Assembly: GCA_903923925.1 (NCBI GenBank)
Contig: CAIXZF010000031.1
Coordinates: 1-39,678 of the forward strand
Direction: 5' to 3'
Source: an uncultured Bacteroidales bacterium
Lineage (GTDB): Bacteria; Bacteroidota; Bacteroidia; Bacteroidales; CAIXZF01
DNA: 39,678 nt
Numbering within the stretch: the stretch's first letter is position 1; each line of letters opens with the position of its first letter. Positions 24,999-35,791 of the stretch are shown piece by piece. The position numbers and the translations under genes were made by a program. The notes beneath the pieces are model-generated. The model was not told where the DNA came from, did no database searches, and saw only the letters and a program-made list of their open reading frames with translations.

Positions 24999-26078
24999 TC
25001 AGAACAAGTATCCAAAACCCAGTTCCAGATCGAGTCCTCCTCCATCGAGGTGTTGGTAGTCTTCACCTGAGCCGGAAACAATCACAGCAGGAACTCCGTT
25101 AAGTGTAATCCGATTCAGATCGTAGCTTACAGTGGAATATCTTAAATTGGCCGACAGGCAGACTCTCTTTATGAGCAATCTCCATTCGAGGAAGACCTGG
25201 TATCCAATGGCGTCTTTATAGTATAAGATTACTTTTTCATTGTTAATTCGTGTAGCATCAAGCATCAGCCGTGGATTCTTGTATGAACTGATACCAGAAC
25301 CGATTCCAAGAAAATTCTTTTCTGTCAGCATATGCATAGCCAGAAAATCGCCGCTTAAGATGAATCTTCCGAAATTTCCGCTTGCATTATTTAATATCTG
25401 ACTCAGGGTAGACACCTGGTAGGCTGCCCCGGCGGTTCCATCAAAAAAACGGTTAAATGTGTACCCAAGTTTTACACCGTAAAGAGAGCCTCCACCCGGA
25501 CTGATTTTTACATAACCACCATTTGTTTTTTCAAAGGCATCGTAGCTGGAGAATCCTACGCCGCTTGCAGTTCTTATCCCAATATGTCCATAGTTGGAAT
25601 GCAGGGCTGCAAAAGGAGTCATGTCTTCGGTTGAAAGTCGGTTCAGGTATCCGTCGATAATAATTTTATTGGCTGTTTCCTTCGTAATTTCGCTTAAACG
25701 GTAGGTGAAATCAGATCGTTTGTAGACGCTGTTCGTATCCTCCTCAGCAGGAACCACCTCAAGTAAGAGGTAATAGGTTGCCCCGGGCTGCGGTGATTCA
25801 ATAAGTGCGAGAGAATCCTTGCTGTGCCCGAAAGTGTAAATTGGCAAGGAATCCCCTGAATTTAAGTAGCCATCAAAATAGCTTTTATTCTTTAATTTGC
25901 CTACTTGCCCATCGTTCTGGTAAAGTTTAAAAACGAACCAGGATGCCAAATGATTTGCTTCCCGAACAATAACCACCCTGGCCATTGAATCTCTGGGTTG
26001 TTTTTTAAACAGGGTTGTTTGCGCAAATCCAGAAATACAGGCAAACAGAAGGCTAAACAGTATGACTCTTTTCATCAT
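24999..26078 (-). CDS. Outer-membrane protein candidate with N-terminal DUF2846-like domain
   Basis: The 359-residue exported protein (signal peptide about 1-19, ending GFAQ) has two parts. Residues ~30-110 resemble the DUF2846-type beta domain (ARVVIVRE...VFKLYQNDGQVGKLKNKSYF...PGATYYLLLEV). The remainder alternates polar and hydrophobic residues, is glycine- and aromatic-rich, and ends in ...LELGFGYLF with a terminal Phe, as outer-membrane beta-barrels do. Two start ATGs are adjacent. It lies 81 bp upstream of the MORN-protein gene on the same strand and may belong to the same transcription unit. Function unknown. Confidence 0.7.
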   Translation of the reverse strand: MMKRVILFSLLFACISGFAQTTLFKKQPRDSMARVVIVREANHLASWFVFKLYQNDGQVGKLKNKSYFDGYLNSGDSLPIYTFGHSKDSLALIESPQPGATYYLLLEVVPAEEDTNSVYKRSDFTYRLSEITKETANKIIIDGYLNRLSTEDMTPFAALHSNYGHIGIRTASGVGFSSYDAFEKTNGGYVKISPGGGSLYGVKLGYTFNRFFDGTAGAAYQVSTLSQILNNASGNFGRFILSGDFLAMHMLTEKNFLGIGSGISSYKNPRLMLDATRINNEKVILYYKDAIGYQVFLEWRLLIKRVCLSANLRYSTVSYDLNRITLNGVPAVIVSGSGEDYQHLDGGGLDLELGFGYLF

Positions 26079-26188
26079 GTAAAGATAAATAAGAGGACTT
26101 CATTTTCAAAATAATGATTTAACAATATGAAATAAAGCTATTCCTGAGAATGACATACAAGAACACATTAAATTCCGGAGAAAGGTTG

Positions 26189-26196
26189 TAATTTTG
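26189..26196 (+). promoter_or_regulatory. Possible -7 element for the ABC-F gene
   Basis: TAATTTTG matches the Bacteroidota -7 consensus TAnnTTTG in the 199-bp divergent gap, about 80 bp before the ATG at 26278. No clear -33 TTTG is seen at the right distance, so support is weak. The rest of the gap is AT-rich, with nothing else recognised. Confidence 0.3.
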
Positions 26197-26262
26197 CATC
26201 AGGGGAATTAGCCACATTATTTAACACGTTTTACACTATCTCCTATTCTTATATTATACTGA

Positions 26263-27957
<1,695 letters not shown>

Positions 27958-27993
27958 CTGGAGGGAGTTTGAGTAACTTCAAATTGTAAAGTC

Positions 27994-30012
27994 ATGAATA
28001 TTTTCCTGAACAGAATTCTGCTGCTTTCTTTGATGTTTATTTCGCTGAGATCGATGGCAGGTGAATTCTCAATACAAATTAATTCGCCTGATCAGAAACT
28101 AATAATCCGGGCAGAGTTAATTCATAACCGATTGTATTACAAGCTACTGAAAGAAACTGAAGAATTGCTCCGGCCTTCTTCCTTAGGTTTTGTATTCAGT
28201 GGTTCTGATAGTTTGAATGAGGTTGAAATTCTTGATAGCGAAATCACAACAGTTGATGAAACCTGGAAAACTGCCTGGGGGCAGCGAAGTGAGATCCGCA
28301 ACAATTACAGGCAGCTGGAATTGTTTTTAAAGGATAAAAAGAAAGACAGAAAATTCAAGCTGATCTTCAGGGCTTTTAATGATGGAATCGCTTTCAGGTA
28401 TGAGTTTTCTGAAAATCCTGAAAATCTCACGATACTGAGTGAGGAAAGCAGGTTTGCCTTTGCCGGCAATAACGACTGCTGGTGGATCTGGGCCGATTAC
28501 TACACTTTGGAAAAGCTATACAACCATAGTTTGCTGTCGAAGGCACAACATGTGGCAGCACCTTTTACAATGGTAAGCCAATCGGGAACCTACATGAGTA
28601 TACTGGAGGCAGACCTCGACGATTATGCGATGATGTCGCTGAAACAGGAAGCAGGAGATTCTCTCTGTTTCAAGGTGAACCTTGCACCCTGGGCAGATGG
28701 GAGTGCAGTTAAAACAAGTGGTGCATTTAAAACACCATGGCGAGTAATGCTGATTGGTGATAATGCAGGAAGTTTGCTCGAATCAAACATTGTACTAAAC
28801 CTCAATGAACCCTCCCTTATCAAGGATATTTCATGGATAAAACCTATGAAATACATCGGAATCTGGTGGGAGATGCATCTGGGTTTGGCAAGTTGGGGTC
28901 TGGAAGGTGGCAGGCATGGTGCGAATACCAACAATGCAAAAAGGTACATCAACTTTGCGGCGGAGCATAAAATAAGTGGCGTTTTATTTGAAGGATGGAA
29001 TACGGGATGGGAAAACTGGGGGAAGCCTGATGCATTTGACTTTGTGACTCCCTACCCTGACTTCGATATACGCACTATTGCAGCGTATGCAAAAAATAAG
29101 GGCATCGAAATCATTGGGCATCATGAGACGGGTGGCGACATTATTGCTTATGAAAAGCAGCTCGACAGTGCGTTTGCTTTGTATAAAAGTTTGGGCATTC
29201 ACATTGTAAAAACAGGCTATGCCGGCCCCACAAATCCAAATACGGAAAACCACCACGGACAATATATGGTTAGGCATTTCAACAAGGTAATGCGCATTGC
29301 TGCTAAATATCAAATCATGCTCGATGTACATGAACCATCAATACCATCGGGCTTGAGCAGAACTTATCCGAACCTTATGTCTTTCGAATGTGTACGCGGC
29401 ATGGAGTGGAACGCCTGGAGCGAAGGGAATCCTCCAACTCATACCTGCACCTTGCCCTTTACCCGGGGATTGGCAGGCCCAATGGATTATACACCAGGTA
29501 TTTTTGATATCCTCGAAAACAAACAAGCTGAAAAGCGGGTAAAATGGAATTGGCAGGATAAGGGAATTTCGGCAGTTCACAGCACCTTATGCAACCAGAT
29601 TGCGCTGATGATTGTGCTTTACAGTCCGCTGCAAATGGCTGCCGACTTACCGGAAAATTATGAAGGACAACAGGCGTTCAGCATTATTGAGCAGATTCCC
29701 ACAAGCTGGGATGAGACCCACTTTGTTGATGGCAAAATTGGGGAGTTCCTTGTTGTGGCCCGCCGGAGCGGTTCGAAATGGTTTATCGCGGGGATTACAA
29801 ATGAAGAGGCAAGGAAAATTACTATTCCGCTTGGCTTTCTAAAAAAATCGGAGACCTATTCGATTAGCAGATGTTTCGATGGAAAGGATGCTCATTTTGA
29901 GAAGAATCCAACAGAATATACCATAGACAAAATGAAGGTTACAGGACCAAAATCCATTGAAATGCCTATGGCAGCCGGAGGTGGCGGAGTTATAATCCTG
30001 GAGGTTGACTAA
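27994..30012 (+). CDS. GH97 family glycoside hydrolase, SusB-like inverting alpha-glucosidase type
   Basis: This 672-residue exported enzyme (signal peptide about 1-22) has the GH97 layout: an N-terminal beta-supersandwich, a central (beta/alpha)8 barrel and a C-terminal beta domain. Catalytic glutamates appear in HHE378T, VHE447P and RGME471W. The spacings of 69 and 24 residues are the same as between E439, E508 and E532 of SusB. The segment IVKTGYAGP replaces the Asp-containing motif of retaining GH97 members, so an inverting alpha-glucosidase is most likely. Probable location is the periplasm. It is not accompanied by SusC/SusD or regulator genes and is bracketed by copies of a palindromic repeat. 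Confidence 0.9.
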   Translation: MNIFLNRILLLSLMFISLRSMAGEFSIQINSPDQKLIIRAELIHNRLYYKLLKETEELLRPSSLGFVFSGSDSLNEVEILDSEITTVDETWKTAWGQRSEIRNNYRQLELFLKDKKKDRKFKLIFRAFNDGIAFRYEFSENPENLTILSEESRFAFAGNNDCWWIWADYYTLEKLYNHSLLSKAQHVAAPFTMVSQSGTYMSILEADLDDYAMMSLKQEAGDSLCFKVNLAPWADGSAVKTSGAFKTPWRVMLIGDNAGSLLESNIVLNLNEPSLIKDISWIKPMKYIGIWWEMHLGLASWGLEGGRHGANTNNAKRYINFAAEHKISGVLFEGWNTGWENWGKPDAFDFVTPYPDFDIRTIAAYAKNKGIEIIGHHETGGDIIAYEKQLDSAFALYKSLGIHIVKTGYAGPTNPNTENHHGQYMVRHFNKVMRIAAKYQIMLDVHEPSIPSGLSRTYPNLMSFECVRGMEWNAWSEGNPPTHTCTLPFTRGLAGPMDYTPGIFDILENKQAEKRVKWNWQDKGISAVHSTLCNQIALMIVLYSPLQMAADLPENYEGQQAFSIIEQIPTSWDETHFVDGKIGEFLVVARRSGSKWFIAGITNEEARKITIPLGFLKKSETYSISRCFDGKDAHFEKNPTEYTIDKMKVTGPKSIEMPMAAGGGGVIILEVD

Positions 30013-30037
30013 GTGCAGTTTAACCCCGGCGCTTTTT

Positions 30038-30071
30038 AACCCTGGCAGGGCTTGAAGCCCCTGCCAGGGTT
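30038..30071. repeat. Palindromic dispersed repeat, copy 2 (between convergent genes)
   Basis: A perfect 13-bp inverted repeat (AACCCTGGCAGGG with its complement CCCTGCCAGGGTT) encloses the loop CTTGAAGC. It lies between the stops of the GH97 gene and the convergent FG-GAP gene, where it could act as a bidirectional terminator. The preceding segment (AAGTGCAGTTTAACCCCGGC, about 30011-30030) is also related to the sequence after copy 1 (AAGTGCGCAGTTAACCCTGC). Confidence 0.88.
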
Positions 30072-30083
30072 AGAAAGCAGGGA

Positions 30084-31865
30084 TTATTGCTTTACGAAAC
30101 GGAAACGTTGGATTGTGTTATGTGGCATCCTTATCTGCACAATGTATATACCCGCATGAATTTCGTTCATAGTTACTGGAATAATGCCGCTTGCAGTGCT
30201 TGTAAACTCAAGCAGTACTCTTCCATATAAATCAGATATATTAATATTCTTTTGCAGAGTCTCTGTTCCGGCATTAATATTCAGTACATTGTCCACCGGA
30301 TTCGGGAAGATGTTTATGGTATTTTCGTTTGCATTTTCGATACCGGTGACAATAACAGCCAGGCACTGCGAAGTATCAGAACAGCCATTCTGGGTAACAA
30401 TTACGGCATAGGAACCGCTTTGAGTGGCAGTGTATGTCTGAGCTGTTGCATTTGGAATAACTGAAAAACCGTTCGTGCAATTTATCCACTGCCAGCTTGC
30501 ATTTGCAGCCTGAGCGGTAAATGTTACCTGATTCAAACTCATCATAACATTGACAGGTGTTACAGTAAGAGTGCCTACAATATTGCTGTCGCAGCCATTT
30601 GAGGCAAGGAAATGACTAACATGCATACATGGAATATTGGAGACAAATCCATCCGGGAAAGTATATGAATCTCCCTGGCAAATTGATGCATTTACAGCAG
30701 TAACACTAAAACCAGGAGCCCCGAAGAAAACTTTATCTCCATCGCCGCCAAACTGGCCCATGAAAGTATCGTAATAGGCATCGCCGTTTATCTTACCTAC
30801 GTCAAATCCATGAGAATAAGTACCTGGCATTGGCGAAACATTTTCATAACAAAGGCTCAGGTTAGCTTCGCCATCGTTGCTCCACACTTCAAGTCCGTTG
30901 CTTCCGTAGGTTGAAACGAAGATGTCGGGATCGCCGTCGTAATCATAATCAACCAGCTTAATGTGCATATCATAATTGCTACCCGGATAAGTTGCCAGAA
31001 TCGTAAAATTGCCGGCTCCGTCATTCCGTATAATAGTCAGTGGGCCGTACATACAACCAAAAACCATATCAGCATCTCCGTCTTTATCGAGATCGCCGGC
31101 TGCACAAGCATGGTAACTGTCGCTGATATTTCCCAGTGTAATACCAGCATCAGTAAAGGTGCCAGTTCCATTATTTAAAAGCAATCTTCCTCCCATGCTA
31201 CTTGAAACTACAACAGCATCCTGGTCGCCGTCGCCATCGAAATCGGCCATGGCGATATCATTTGAACTCCCGAAATTAACCAAGGAAAGTGCAGAGCCTA
31301 CAGTAAAGTAACCACTACCGTTATTTTTAAAAACGCCAACAGCTGGACCCATCCAGCCAGGTAAAACTATATCCAAATCATTGTCCCCATCAACATCGGC
31401 AATACCTGCATACCTTGCACCAATATTCGAAGAAATCGATTGAAAGAGTGTAAAAGTACCTGCTCCGTTATTCTTGTAAATTTTCAAACTTGTTGAATTG
31501 TAAAAAGGAACAACAACAGCGTCCAGGTCGCCGTCGTTATCGAGATCAGCCAGGTGAACACCCATATTGTTTTCTTCGCCGCCAGTTGGTGTAATAGTCT
31601 GACTAAGTGTAAACAGTCCGCTACCATTGTTCGAAAAGATTTTAATGTCCACATAAGCATCAATTGTGAAAGCATCCACATCGCCATCTCCGTTGAGGTC
31701 GCCTAAGGCTACCCCAAATGTGGGCAAACTGTCGAGGTTCTGACCAGAATTGGTAAAATTGCAGCATTGTGCACAAAGCTCAACTGTTGAGAAAGTTAAA
31801 AGGAAAGAAAGGAGGATACTGATTGTGATGCCTGAAATTTTTATTACCGAAGTAGTTTTTTTCAT
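30084..31865 (-). CDS. Secreted FG-GAP/VCBS repeat protein with T9SS type A signal
   Basis: The start is placed at the ATG at 31865 (MKKTTSVIKISG), giving 593 residues; the upstream in-frame TTG at 31883 is less likely. A signal peptide (about 1-33) is followed by six or seven FG-GAP/VCBS repeats with calcium-binding motifs (DLNGDGDVDAF, DLDNDGDLDAV, DVDGDNDLDIV, DFDGDGDQDAV, DLDKDGDADMV, DYDYDGDPDIF) that would form a beta-propeller. An Ig-like segment follows (about 450-510), then a C-terminal T9SS type A sorting domain (INIFPNPVDNVLNI ... GIYIVQI). It is predicted to be a cell-surface or secreted binding protein; the ligand is unknown. Confidence 0.88.
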   Translation of the reverse strand: MKKTTSVIKISGITISILLSFLLTFSTVELCAQCCNFTNSGQNLDSLPTFGVALGDLNGDGDVDAFTIDAYVDIKIFSNNGSGLFTLSQTITPTGGEENNMGVHLADLDNDGDLDAVVVPFYNSTSLKIYKNNGAGTFTLFQSISSNIGARYAGIADVDGDNDLDIVLPGWMGPAVGVFKNNGSGYFTVGSALSLVNFGSSNDIAMADFDGDGDQDAVVVSSSMGGRLLLNNGTGTFTDAGITLGNISDSYHACAAGDLDKDGDADMVFGCMYGPLTIIRNDGAGNFTILATYPGSNYDMHIKLVDYDYDGDPDIFVSTYGSNGLEVWSNDGEANLSLCYENVSPMPGTYSHGFDVGKINGDAYYDTFMGQFGGDGDKVFFGAPGFSVTAVNASICQGDSYTFPDGFVSNIPCMHVSHFLASNGCDSNIVGTLTVTPVNVMMSLNQVTFTAQAANASWQWINCTNGFSVIPNATAQTYTATQSGSYAVIVTQNGCSDTSQCLAVIVTGIENANENTINIFPNPVDNVLNINAGTETLQKNINISDLYGRVLLEFTSTASGIIPVTMNEIHAGIYIVQIRMPHNTIQRFRFVKQ

Positions 31866-31976
31866 CTGTTTTTTTTGATTCAATTTATTAAACCTATGGA
31901 AATAGAAAACTAAAGGTAATAATTATTCTATTTTGCTGGAAACAAAATGGCATTAAAAATTTAACTATCAGACCCT

Positions 31977-32074
31977 ATGCCCTCCAGCGGGCGGCCTACC
32001 TAAGTGATGGTAAAATCAACACAGCATGAAACACAGCAACAGCCATGCCCTGTAGGGGCGGCCTACCTAAGTGA
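31977..32074. repeat. Two direct copies of a GGCGGCCTACCTAAGTGA-containing repeat
   Basis: Copies at 31977-32007 and 32045-32074 share ATGCCCT, a short CAG/TAG-containing middle and GGGCGGCCTACCTAAGTGA. They are separated by 37 bp in the 210-bp gap between stnC and the FG-GAP gene, both on the minus strand. The CCCTGTAGGGG part is itself palindromic. This looks like a dispersed intergenic element; the rest of the gap is AT-rich, with no gene seen. Confidence 0.75.
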
Positions 32075-32093
32075 AGATACAATGTGCAATCTG

Positions 32094-35000
32094 TTAGAAG
32101 TTCGCAGCAAATTCCTCATCGAACATCTTGTTCACGACGTCGCAACCGTGGTTGAACAGGCGTTGATTATCCTTCATTTCATTGATAATGAAAGATTTTT
32201 TCACATTTTCATTTTCGATAGGGAAAAGTTTAAATGCTTCTGCCAGAATATCCTGTGTTTCAGATGAATTTTGAATTCCGAACAAATTAAGCAAGGAAGA
32301 TAATTGATCTAAAGAACATTTCTCCGACTTTGAAGGAAGTACTGCATCAAACTCCTGAATAACCCGCTGAGTATTGGTGAAACTGCCACCGGTTTCAACC
32401 GGCAGTGAAGCTGGGAGAATAAGATCGGCCTGCTGGGCTGTATCGGTCATAAAATAGTCCTGAACAACGATAAATCCTGCAGTATCTAACCAATTAGCAA
32501 CTTTCTGCTTGTCGTTTGTACATCCTAATGGATCTTCACCAAAGATGAAAAGATTCCTGAGTTTACCTTCTTCCAGCAGTTGAAACTGGCTTGAAGAAAC
32601 TGCAGTATTCAGATCCTGAACAACCCATGTTGATTTCATCTTCTCAACTACAGATTCTTTCATAATTGACTGATTTCCAGGAGCAAGTTTCATACAAATG
32701 CCCATATCGAAAATTCCCTGAGAATTGTTTTTTTCTTTCAGGGATATCAGACCATTTGAGGTTTTTCCAAGTTTTCCGGTTATCATTGAGAGATTTCTGA
32801 TTTCGATGCATGCTGCTGAGCCCAGTTCTTTCTCTGAGAATATCATAATAGCATTCATCTCCTCATTGTACTCACTTGCAAATTCAATAACCACTGCGGC
32901 ATTTACTCCACTTTTGGTAACAAGATCAGCAAAGTCCTCCTTCAATAAAGCAGCTTTGTAAGCATTAAAACCTGCAGTATTATCGTCAATAAACAGTTGA
33001 TTCTGAAAATTATTAGCCAGGAGATAATGATTAACCGCTTTAACAAAACTCGTATAGCATTTGATTGTCAATACTTTATCAGACTTAAAGCGCATGCCGG
33101 AATCCTGCTTATTTGTGATAAGCTCTACACTAATATGATTCAGGTATTGTGCTTCACGGACCATAAAACCAGCCACTGCATTGTCGCGGTTTATTTCGGA
33201 ACCGAGCAGGTAAATTCTGCTTGCTCCGCCAATTTGTTCGAAGGGAACATTACTGTCGGAGTTATTAATATTACCATCCCCTCTGTTCAAGTAGTGGAAA
33301 CTTGTAACATTATTGGTTTTGGCTCCCGCTCTTGCTAATTTCTGGATAAGGTAGAGTTCTTCATTTGTAAGCCTGGCGCCAGCAAAGAATCCATTTTCAT
33401 CAGCATTTACAGATTTTATTTTATCAGCAATTACAGTAAAGGCTTTATCAAAAGTAATTTCTTCGAATTTGCCATCAACTTTAAGCATTGGTTTTGTTAT
33501 CCTGCTGCTGCTGTTAAGGTATGTATAACCGAATTTAGGGTAACGGCAAAGGTTGCCAAGTTTATTTACCTGGCCATTCGCACCGTTTACCTTCATGGTA
33601 TATCCGTTTTTATGGTTTAGGGTAATTTTGCAACCCACTGAACAATAATTACAAATTGTTTCTACAGCTTCCAGCTTTACAGGACCCGGCTTGAAGGTAA
33701 AATTCTCGGTAATTGCGCCGGTAGGGCAGGTAGAAATACACATTCCACATGATTCGCAATGAGTATCCTGCAAGGCCGCGCCCATGCTGGGTGCAACGTA
33801 GGTATCGTAGCCACGGTTTATGAGTCCAAGAGCATTCGCGCCGACAACTTCGCGGCAGATGCGCACACAACGTGAGCAAAGGATACACTTATTGTTATCA
33901 ATTTCGATATACGGATGACGGAAATCGACCTTATATTCCTTGAATTCGCCTGGAAAATGCTTTTGTTCTGCGTTATACTCCGTACCAAAACGTTTCAGAT
34001 CGCAGCTGTAATATTCAGTACAGCCGCACTCGAGGCAGCGTTTAACTTCCTGAACAGCTTGTTCCTCGGTATATCCAAGTTCAACTTCTTTGAAGTTTTT
34101 CCTGTCTTTTGGATCCATGGTCGGCATTTCTTCCCTTGATTGGCTGGGATAAAATCCGAAATAATCTTCCTTATTTTGTTCTTTAAAGTTATCGCGTTTG
34201 CTGACAAATTCCTTCTGCGGTGCTTCAATCGGCAATCCCATAAGGAATTGATGGCAGCTTCGGCTGGCCACTCTGGCCTGACCTACAGCCTGGATAAGAG
34301 TTGCCGGACCAGTAACACCATCTCCGGCAGCGAAGAAGTTAGGAGCGCCCATTTGTAATGAAACCTTATTTGCATCCAGATCGCCCCAACGATTTGCTTT
34401 TACTTCAGCTCCATTAAGATTTTGGTTGATATCATTCAGGAAATCGGCATCGGTTTTCTGTCCGATAGCGGCTAAGATATAGTCAACTTCCACATCAAAA
34501 TCAGAACCTTCAACCGGCACTGGCCTGCGGCGGCCTGATGCATCAGGTTCACCAAGTTCCATCTTCAGGCAGGTTACAGATTTCACCTTGCCAGTTTCAT
34601 CTTTATTTACTTTCGTAGGATTTGTAAGCAACATGTATTGAACGCCTTCCAGTTTCGATTCGTGAATTTCGATGGGATTGGCAGGCATTTCATTTTCGGT
34701 ACGACGATAGATAACATACACTTCATCTGCACCGCAGCGGATGGAGGTACGGCAGCAGTCCATGGCAGTATTACCACCGCCTACAACAGCAACTTTTTTT
34801 CCTCTGAAATCGGCAGGTTTGCCGCTCATTTCCATTTCTTTCAGAAAATCAACTCCAGAAAGCACATTTTCAGCGTCATCACCTTCGCAACCGATGCCAG
34901 TACCTTTCTGAGAACCAACAGCAAGAATAAAGGCATCATATTTTGTTTGCAGGCCGGCAAACTTCACATTTTTACCAAGCTGTTGGTTGTAATAGATATT

Positions 35001-35777
35001 TACACCCATTTCTGCGATATTATCAACTTCCTGCTGCAGGAGATCGTTGGGGAGGCGATATTCAGGGATACCATAACGTAACCATCCACCAGGTTTCGGA
35101 CTAGCTTCATAAATATCAACACCATGACCTTCCTTCCGGAGGAAGAAGGCAGCTGAAACGCCACCGGGTCCGGCACCAATTACAGCCACTTTTTTACCAG
35201 TTTCAGCTTTAATTGTCGGACGCCATTTATTTTCTTCAAGGTCGCGGTCAGAGGCAAACCTCTTTAAGTAATCAATACCAACGCCATAGCCTTCATCAAG
35301 AAGATTTCTGCGGCAGGCAACTTCACAAGGGCGCACACACACACGACCACAGATAGCAGGAAGCGGGTTCGTTTCCTTTATCAGTTCAACAGCTTCGTGA
35401 TACATTCCTTTTTCGATGAAGCTGATATAGCCCTGAACATCAACACCGGCAGGACAGGTTTCCTTGCAGGGGGCAACACAATCAGCATAATGATTGCTAA
35501 AAAGCAGGTCGAGTGCAGTTTTGCGTGATTTGGCAATTTTTTCGTTATGGGTAACAACTTTCATCCCTTCGGTGATTTTCGTGGAACAGGAAGGCTGAAG
35601 ACCTCTCATTCCTTCAATTTCCACCACACAAACATAACAGGAGCTATAAGGCTCTATTCTGGGATCATGACAAAGGGTAGGTATTTCGATACCATTATTT
35701 TTTGCAAGGTCGTAAATAGTCTGCCCTACTTCCCCTTTTATGATATTTCCGTTTAAGATGACGTTTATTTCGTTCAT
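32094..35777 (-). CDS. stnC: StnC-like subunit: NuoG-GltD fusion of an electron-bifurcating transhydrogenase
   Basis: Domain order in this 1227-residue protein is as follows. A NuoG-type [2Fe-2S] domain (C36, C47, C50, C64) comes first. Then an NfnB/GltD-like unit with iron-sulfur cysteines (C100, C104, C108, C143, C147, C151, C155), FAD motif GAGPGGVSAA (201-210), nucleotide motif GGGNTAMD (333-340) and FFAAGDGVTGPATLIQAVGQ (481-500). Then C581LECGC, and a NuoG/HydA-type ferredoxin pair (C631-C641, C674-C684). Last is a molybdopterin-oxidoreductase-like domain with a [4Fe-4S] motif (C709, C712, C716, C744). The position of the FDH catalytic Cys/Sec reads TNNVTSFHYLNR, so it is not a formate dehydrogenase. 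In the Sporomusa Stn complex, StnC binds NADP(H) through the GltD-like domain. It is cytoplasmic and lies 14 bp after stnB. Confidence 0.85.
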   Translation of the reverse strand: MNEINVILNGNIIKGEVGQTIYDLAKNNGIEIPTLCHDPRIEPYSSCYVCVVEIEGMRGLQPSCSTKITEGMKVVTHNEKIAKSRKTALDLLFSNHYADCVAPCKETCPAGVDVQGYISFIEKGMYHEAVELIKETNPLPAICGRVCVRPCEVACRRNLLDEGYGVGIDYLKRFASDRDLEENKWRPTIKAETGKKVAVIGAGPGGVSAAFFLRKEGHGVDIYEASPKPGGWLRYGIPEYRLPNDLLQQEVDNIAEMGVNIYYNQQLGKNVKFAGLQTKYDAFILAVGSQKGTGIGCEGDDAENVLSGVDFLKEMEMSGKPADFRGKKVAVVGGGNTAMDCCRTSIRCGADEVYVIYRRTENEMPANPIEIHESKLEGVQYMLLTNPTKVNKDETGKVKSVTCLKMELGEPDASGRRRPVPVEGSDFDVEVDYILAAIGQKTDADFLNDINQNLNGAEVKANRWGDLDANKVSLQMGAPNFFAAGDGVTGPATLIQAVGQARVASRSCHQFLMGLPIEAPQKEFVSKRDNFKEQNKEDYFGFYPSQSREEMPTMDPKDRKNFKEVELGYTEEQAVQEVKRCLECGCTEYYSCDLKRFGTEYNAEQKHFPGEFKEYKVDFRHPYIEIDNNKCILCSRCVRICREVVGANALGLINRGYDTYVAPSMGAALQDTHCESCGMCISTCPTGAITENFTFKPGPVKLEAVETICNYCSVGCKITLNHKNGYTMKVNGANGQVNKLGNLCRYPKFGYTYLNSSSRITKPMLKVDGKFEEITFDKAFTVIADKIKSVNADENGFFAGARLTNEELYLIQKLARAGAKTNNVTSFHYLNRGDGNINNSDSNVPFEQIGGASRIYLLGSEINRDNAVAGFMVREAQYLNHISVELITNKQDSGMRFKSDKVLTIKCYTSFVKAVNHYLLANNFQNQLFIDDNTAGFNAYKAALLKEDFADLVTKSGVNAAVVIEFASEYNEEMNAIMIFSEKELGSAACIEIRNLSMITGKLGKTSNGLISLKEKNNSQGIFDMGICMKLAPGNQSIMKESVVEKMKSTWVVQDLNTAVSSSQFQLLEEGKLRNLFIFGEDPLGCTNDKQKVANWLDTAGFIVVQDYFMTDTAQQADLILPASLPVETGGSFTNTQRVIQEFDAVLPSKSEKCSLDQLSSLLNLFGIQNSSETQDILAEAFKLFPIENENVKKSFIINEMKDNQRLFNHGCDVVNKMFDEEFAANF

Positions 35778-35791
35778 TGTAGTTTCCAGGT

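Noticed and set aside
27994-31865. A polysaccharide utilisation locus around the GH97 gene
   Set aside because: No SusC/SusD pair, regulator or other glycosidase is nearby; the neighbours are an ABC-F gene and an FG-GAP protein gene.
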